Positions 63,821 to 64,000 of a DNA stretch of 64,000 nucleotides are shown piece by piece (the first letter of the stretch is position 1; each line of letters starts with the position of its first letter). The position numbers were made by a program, and so were the translations under genes. Below the pieces are notes generated by a model. The model did no database searches. It had not been told where the DNA came from and was given only the letters and a program-made list of their open reading frames with translations. Source of the DNA: Rana temporaria (Eukaryota; Chordata; Amphibia; Anura; Ranidae); contig NC_053499.1 of assembly GCF_905171775.1 (NCBI RefSeq), forward strand, positions 24,041,686 to 24,105,685, given 5' to 3'.

Positions 63821-64000
63821 TGCCCTGTACACACGAGCGGAATTCCCGTCGGAAAAAACTTGGATGGTTTTTCAGACGGAATTCCGCTCAAGCCTGCCTT
63901 GCATACACACGGTCACACAAAAGTTTGTGAACTTTTGACTGCCAAGAACACGGTGACGTAAAAGACTACGACGAGCCGAGAAAATTAAGTTCTATGTTTC
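63821..64000. mobile_element. GTACACACG-family MITE, cut by the window end
   Basis: TTA (63818-63820) then TGCCCTGTACACACGAGCGG is a left end. The inverted dyad GGAATTCCCGTCGGAAAAA / TTTTTCAGACGGAATTCC follows, and a GGTGACGTAAAAGACTACGACG segment like that of the longer members. The right end lies outside the window. Confidence 0.75.

Overview
This window looks like nuclear DNA from a frog with a large, repeat-rich genome, probably ranid. One vertebrate protein-coding gene is recognisable. Nearly everything else is layered non-autonomous DNA transposons, with smaller amounts of LINE, Tc1-like and LTR-like debris. The amphibian call rests on the midkine sequence and on TTAA-flanked T2-type miniature elements, which are a frog hallmark. 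The ranid call is inference from the look of the repeats. Nothing prokaryotic is present, and there is no CRISPR array, rRNA or convincing tRNA.

The gene is midkine (mdk), plus strand. Its four coding exons are 36499-36574, 36990-37151, 38669-38830 and 40822-40847. They join in frame to 141 residues: a signal peptide, a basic N-terminal tail, two cysteine-rich heparin-binding domains with all ten family cysteines, and a short Lys/Gly/Asp tail. All three coding introns are phase 1 and each domain sits on its own 162-base exon. The 3' UTR ends near an AATAAA at 41232. The first coding exon opens one base before the ATG, so a non-coding leader exon must lie upstream. The best candidate I can see ends at a CAG|GTAAGC donor at 7669, in a stretch of otherwise low-repeat DNA. 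That would give a first intron of about 28.8 kb.

Layout: 1-7.1 kb, leading sequence, nested TTAA elements, a broken Tc1-like copy and a 188-base tandem duplication. 7.2-7.7 kb, candidate mdk promoter and exon 1. 8.7-14.9 kb, a diverged segmental duplication whose two copies act as empty-site controls for each other's insertions. 15-36 kb, dense MITEs, LINE 3' ends and hAT elements. 36.5-41.3 kb, mdk, with MITEs in introns 1, 3 and 4. 41.3-64 kb, hAT pairs, LTR-like fragments, minisatellites, a second broken Tc1-like copy and more MITEs.

The main structure is the set of repeat families, each defined by termini plus target-site duplication (TSD). (1) TTAA-flanked T2-like elements with TTAAAGnGG ends. 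(2) Twelve elements whose ends carry GTACACACG, with TAA or TTA duplications, Harbinger-like. (3) Seven elements of about 620-890 bases ending GGGCCAGATTCAC, with 3-base duplications. (4) Three elements ending CYGTATTTATYGGCG, with TA duplications and unrelated interiors. (5) Three CAGTRAAACCTYGG elements, mariner-like. (6) Five hAT elements with perfect 8-base duplications. I found no new cellular system. The most informative items are the nested insertions and paralogous empty sites that fix element ends and relative ages. Family names come from general knowledge; no database search was run.
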